NCBI GenBank assembly: GCA_900551915.1
Contig: URXT01000014.1
Span: 1-40,761 of the forward strand
Length of the DNA stretch: 40,761 bases
Origin: an uncultured bacterium
GTDB lineage: Bacteria; Cyanobacteriota; Vampirovibrionia; Gastranaerophilales; Gastranaerophilaceae
Reading direction: 5' to 3'
Position 1 is the stretch's first letter. The number at the start of each line of letters is the position of its first letter. Shown here one piece after another: positions 38,350-40,761 of this stretch. Below the pieces are notes generated by a model. That model saw nothing but the letters and a program-made list of their open reading frames with translations, did no database searches and had not been told where the DNA came from. Position numbers and translations under genes: made by a program.

Positions 38350-40342
38350 CGTTTTCGTCTCCATATATATTTATATATTCATCACTTCTTATGTAATCGG
38401 CGAGCCATTTCCTTTGTTCAGGATTTGTACAGCCGTTTTCCATCAACCACTCGTATTTTTCATAATTTGAATTAAACATCGGTACGTTCATCTGCCGTTC
38501 ACGAGAGGTTAACTTCCGTTCACGCTTTGGCTTAGGTTGTTCTTCTATTTCTAAAACAGGTTCCGGTTCAATTTCTAAAACTTGAAGTTCATCTTTAGTG
38601 AATGTCTTTTTAATTTGTTTAACAAGCCGGCTTTTAATTTTCTGCTGCCTTTGATACTGCTGCTTGTATTCTTCCATATCTTTAACTGTGCCGAGAACAT
38701 TTGCCATCGGGTGAACTTTCTGAACCCTATGTGCCACGCATAAAAATTCACCTTTCATTGAATAAACTTGAACCTTTGAAAGGTCAAATAAACTGTAACG
38801 GACATAAACCTTATCCCGAAGTCCAAGAATAACATCACTCCTGTAATGCATTCCGAGGAACGTTATTCCATGCTTGTTTATTGTCCTTGATTCTGTTTTC
38901 ATCATTAAATAATCAAGTGCAGATTTATTAATATCTTGTTTCCGAACAGAGTTTAATACCTCTTGAATGCTCCTTGAACGGTCATTAGGACAGGCTTTTT
39001 GATTTCTGTATTCCAGCCAGGCATTAATATATTTAATAGCATCTTGTACTGTCGGAATATTTCCTTTTGTTTGTTGATTATGAAGTTGCAAGTGCAATTT
39101 TTCATTTCTATTCATCCACGCAGGACGGTTTTCAATTGAAGTACCGATATAACTTGGCATAAGTTTCTCAAATTCTTCCTGAAAATCTAAGAAAAATCTT
39201 TCTATAACTTTTGCACGTGCATTGTATGGTTTGGCAAAAACGGAGTGAATATCTAAATTGGCATACACTCCGTTAAGTATCCCCTCATCAAAATCTGCGT
39301 TTTGGAAGAATTTAGATTTAAATGCTTTGCCGTTATCTTGATAAACTACTTTCGGGATAATACCTAAATTAATAATTGCATTTCTAAGGGCAGAGGCTAT
39401 GCACTGAGTATTTTCAGTCATCATAATTTCATAGCCGACAAGAGCTGTTGACTTCCAGTCTAAAAAACCGACCAAAGTTGCTCTGGTCGGTTTTCCTGTA
39501 AACGGATTTATTACTTGAAAATTGAGAACGTGTCCGTCTGCGATTAACACATCTCCAACTTCTATTTTACTTATATCTCTTTCAATATATGGTTCAACCT
39601 TATCGTGGTAGGCTTTCATACCCTCACGTCTTAGCACCCACTCCGCATAATGGTTTCTTCTGAAATGCTCCGCAAACCGTTTGAAAGTTATATTACTAGG
39701 CAGAGCATCTTCATCATATCCTTTTTTAATCAACACTTGTTTTGCAAGCCTGATTGCCGTATTGTACCCGAATTTATTCTGATGAAGTAAAAGAGCAAGC
39801 AGAACTTTTTTCATATTGTCATCTAAAATACTGTTATATTCACCCTGTTTTGTTATTTTGTATTGAGGTATTAGGGATTCTGCGTTGCCTGTTTTCTTGT
39901 AGGCTTGTATGTATCTTCTTAATGTTCCGATTGAAATACGGCCCAGAAATTCGTATGCTTTTGGTAAATACAATCCAGAATTATACAGGTCTAAAAATTC
40001 AGCATCAGCCTCTTTTATACTCGGATATTTATTTCTGTGTTCAAGTGCGGCTTTAACAATATTCATTCTGTGATTTGCCGTCTGTCTTGCTTTATCTGTA
40101 ATAATAGGCGGTTTGTAATTCAACGGAACAATTGCCGTTGATTTTGTTTCGCATTCCCGAAGTTTTTGTTGTAATTCAGGTTCTAAACTTGAAAACAATA
40201 TTTCGTATGAGATACCGCCGTTAACTTTGACTTCTCTTGAAATATATTTGCTTTCAGGTTTGTTGATTTCCATTCGGATTGAACGAGTGCTCTTTAACCC
40301 CTTAGCCTGTGCGATTTCTTTAATAGTTACATATTCATTCAT
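38330..40342 (-). CDS. MuA-like DDE transposase, copy 2
   Basis: 670 aa from ATG 40342 (GTG 40351 is an alternative). N-terminal winged helix (VTIKEIAQAKGLKSTRSIRMEIN), catalytic core with D269 in LIADGHVLNFQV, D336 in VVYQDNGKAFKSK and E381 in AKVIERFFLDF; the two Asp positions equal those known for Mu A. The C-terminal MuB-contact region is Pro/Lys rich (PKPKRERKLTSRERQ). Intact. Not close to copy 1 beyond the core. It has no ribosome site; leader E5 ends at its start. Confidence 0.93.
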   Translation of the reverse strand: MNEYVTIKEIAQAKGLKSTRSIRMEINKPESKYISREVKVNGGISYEILFSSLEPELQQKLRECETKSTAIVPLNYKPPIITDKARQTANHRMNIVKAALEHRNKYPSIKEADAEFLDLYNSGLYLPKAYEFLGRISIGTLRRYIQAYKKTGNAESLIPQYKITKQGEYNSILDDNMKKVLLALLLHQNKFGYNTAIRLAKQVLIKKGYDEDALPSNITFKRFAEHFRRNHYAEWVLRREGMKAYHDKVEPYIERDISKIEVGDVLIADGHVLNFQVINPFTGKPTRATLVGFLDWKSTALVGYEIMMTENTQCIASALRNAIINLGIIPKVVYQDNGKAFKSKFFQNADFDEGILNGVYANLDIHSVFAKPYNARAKVIERFFLDFQEEFEKLMPSYIGTSIENRPAWMNRNEKLHLQLHNQQTKGNIPTVQDAIKYINAWLEYRNQKACPNDRSRSIQEVLNSVRKQDINKSALDYLMMKTESRTINKHGITFLGMHYRSDVILGLRDKVYVRYSLFDLSKVQVYSMKGEFLCVAHRVQKVHPMANVLGTVKDMEEYKQQYQRQQKIKSRLVKQIKKTFTKDELQVLEIEPEPVLEIEEQPKPKRERKLTSRERQMNVPMFNSNYEKYEWLMENGCTNPEQRKWLADYIRSDEYINIYGDENDEKNIY

Positions 40343-40413
40343 GGTACACACACATTAACTCTGAAGATGAAGAATTGGAACACTACTTCCGAGCATTGTG
40401 TCGGTTTCGTATC
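40343..40413 (-). ncRNA. Repeated structured leader E, copy 5
   Basis: Divergent and shorter. It has GATACGAAAC (40404-40413), CAATG, TTCCAATTCTTC-ATC-TTCAGAG and TTAATGTGTG, and shares 20 of 23 bases with E1 in the TTCCAATTCT...TTCAGAG stretch. The central stem is ACACA/UGUGU, another full exchange of the pairs seen in E1-E4. The first hairpin (GUGUC) is missing, and the ribosome-site spacer is absent, so the stem touches the start of MuA2. Confidence 0.72.
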
Positions 40414-40454
40414 AATTAAAAAATTTAACAGAACAGCAGAATTTTCAAAAACCT

Positions 40455-40467
40455 CAAAAGACTCACT
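40455..40467 (+). repeat. 13-bp terminal motif, right edge copy a
   Basis: CAAAAGACTCACT. One base differs from copy b (40576-40588). Directly followed by the 25-bp repeat at 40467-40491. See the inverted copy at 148-160. Confidence 0.45.
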
Positions 40468-40491
40468 TGCCCGCAATAATCATACCATTTG
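40467..40491 (+). repeat. 25-bp direct repeat, copy 1
   Basis: Matches 40544-40568 at 22 of 25 bases, with starts 77 bp apart; the core is TTGCCCG then AATAATCA then ACCAT. Lies in the non-coding right edge beyond the transposase 2 leader. Candidate protein-binding site (transposase or repressor). Confidence 0.7.
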
Positions 40492-40543
40492 AACCAAGCC
40501 TTAATCACCCTAAAACACAGGCACAAAGAGGATTAAAATCCTT

Positions 40544-40568
40544 TTGCCCGAAATAATCACACCATCTG
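40544..40568 (+). repeat. 25-bp direct repeat, copy 2
   Basis: Second copy of 40467-40491, followed after 7 bp by end motif b. The paired arrangement of 13-bp and 25-bp motifs in this 135-bp region resembles multi-site transposase ends. Confidence 0.7.
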
Positions 40569-40575
40569 CCCTACG

Positions 40576-40588
40576 CAAAACACTCACT
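40576..40588 (+). repeat. 13-bp terminal motif, right edge copy b
   Basis: CAAAACACTCACT. It is the outermost copy on the right and the closest match to the inverted left copy (12 of 13). Confidence 0.5.
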
Positions 40589-40678
40589 TCAATACACTAA
40601 ACCAACTTAATTCATACCGTGAGGATTTAATTCAAAAATGAAAAATGCACATAGAACGCACACGGTATATAATATTAA

Positions 40679-40706
40679 AAGCCCGAAACCTTTATGGCTC
40701 GGGCTT
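40679..40706. terminator. Bidirectional terminator behind the tRNA gene
   Basis: AGCCCGA (40679-40685) pairs with TCGGGCT (40699-40705) across a 13-nt loop, with A-run before and T-run after on both strands. It ends the tRNA transcript (minus) and would also stop transcription leaving the prophage. Confidence 0.88.
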
Positions 40707-40712
40707 TTTAAA

Positions 40713-40761
40713 TGGAGGAGGAGGTGGGATTCGAACCCACGGTACGCTCGTCACGTACGAC
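40713..40761 (-). tRNA. tRNA, 3' part (probable tRNA-Ser), runs off the window
   Basis: On the minus strand: CCA end (40713-40715), acceptor 3' strand CTCCTCC, T-arm GTGGG-TTCGAAT-CCCAC, and a long variable arm with stem GTACG/CGTAC. A long arm means Ser, Leu, Tyr or Sec; the arm type favours Ser. The base before CCA reads T, where Ser normally has G, so the identity needs the missing 5' half and anticodon. Confidence 0.85.

Larger units (their letters stand above)
112..40634. mobile_element. Mu-like transposable prophage with P2-type tail
   Basis: The element contains MuA/MuB-type transposition genes, a Mor-like activator, a GemA/gp16 homologue, a DUF935 portal, MuF, a gpG-like protein, an I-like protease, and a P2-type tail set. 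The left edge is placed at the TG following the broken methyltransferase. The right edge is uncertain, between about 40589 and 40670; it lies beyond the second 13-bp end motif (40576-40588) and before the tRNA terminator. No 5-bp target duplication could be matched between the edges. Confidence 0.6.

Noticed and set aside
40528..40547. GGATTAAAATCC hairpin as terminator
   Set aside because: Short stem and overlaps the start of the 25-bp repeat; no gene ends there.
107..40670. 5-bp target site duplication at the prophage edges
   Set aside because: Left flank candidates (ATATT, TATTT, ATTTT) were not found next to a CA end on the right; no pair could be supported.
40713..40761. tRNA gene as attachment site for the tyrosine recombinase
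   Set aside because: The tRNA 3' end is not repeated near the recombinase at the left edge, and the transposase end motifs explain the edges better.
1..40761. CRISPR arrays, rRNA genes and insertion sequences
   Set aside because: No spacer-repeat arrays, rRNA motifs or typical IS transposases were seen; the DDE genes are Mu-type with MuB partners.

Overview
The window is almost entirely one Mu-like (transposable) prophage in an AT-rich bacterium with standard-code genes and strong AGGAGG-type ribosome binding sites. The host cannot be named from the sequence. Host DNA is seen only at the edges: at the left, a fragment of a class I SAM methyltransferase gene broken in its first SAM-binding motif (ends at 116), and at the right, the 3' part of a tRNA gene with a long variable arm, probably tRNA-Ser (40713 onward), with a bidirectional terminator. 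A 13-bp motif occurs once near the left edge and twice near the right edge in opposite orientation, which suggests the element runs from about 112 to about 40.6 kb.

Layout. (1) 163-12520, minus strand: a minimal tyrosine recombinase, head and tail-tube genes (gpI-like protease/scaffold, capsid, gp35/36/37-like proteins, sheath, tube, DUF935 portal, MuF, gpG). Three DNA-modification-type genes are spliced into this late operon: an N4/N6 methyltransferase, a PAPS-reductase-like PP-loop protein and a Dam-type methylase. (2) 12521-12835: divergent control region. (3) 12836-31456, plus strand: holin-like protein, terminase, a P2-type contractile tail (E/E' with a probable -1 frameshift, tape measure, U, X, D, V, W, J, I, fibres), amidase, then an accessory block (DUF4417, two MGGRGSGG proteins, a DUF4268 protein and four small genes). 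(4) 31488-36664, minus strand: early region (Mor-like activator, GemA/gp16, MuB-like ATPase, MuA-like transposase, Ner-like regulator). (5) 36999-40342, minus strand: a second, divergent MuA/MuB pair plus an unknown third protein.

How it works together: the two transposase/ATPase pairs would carry out integration and replicative transposition; GemA- and Mor-like proteins would link early to late transcription. The two divergent late operons make a Mu-type head joined to a P2-type sheathed tail, and the late methyltransferases could modify DNA before headful packaging, as Mu Mom does. Probable lysogeny or defence genes sit inside the late operons: an Abi/HEPN gene in inverted repeats with its own leaderless promoter, and an orphan gene at 1199-1696 with its own promoter.

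The most notable signals are non-coding. Two type II hammerhead ribozymes, supported by covariation, lie directly upstream of early genes on the minus strand (32193-32257, 32554-32610). A five-copy structured leader of about 95 nt, which I do not recognise, precedes four accessory genes and the second transposase. A third repeat family, GC-rich and about 90-115 bp, sits between late genes in three copies, always in the same orientation relative to transcription. The phage thus appears to use at least three families of repeated intercistronic RNA elements.
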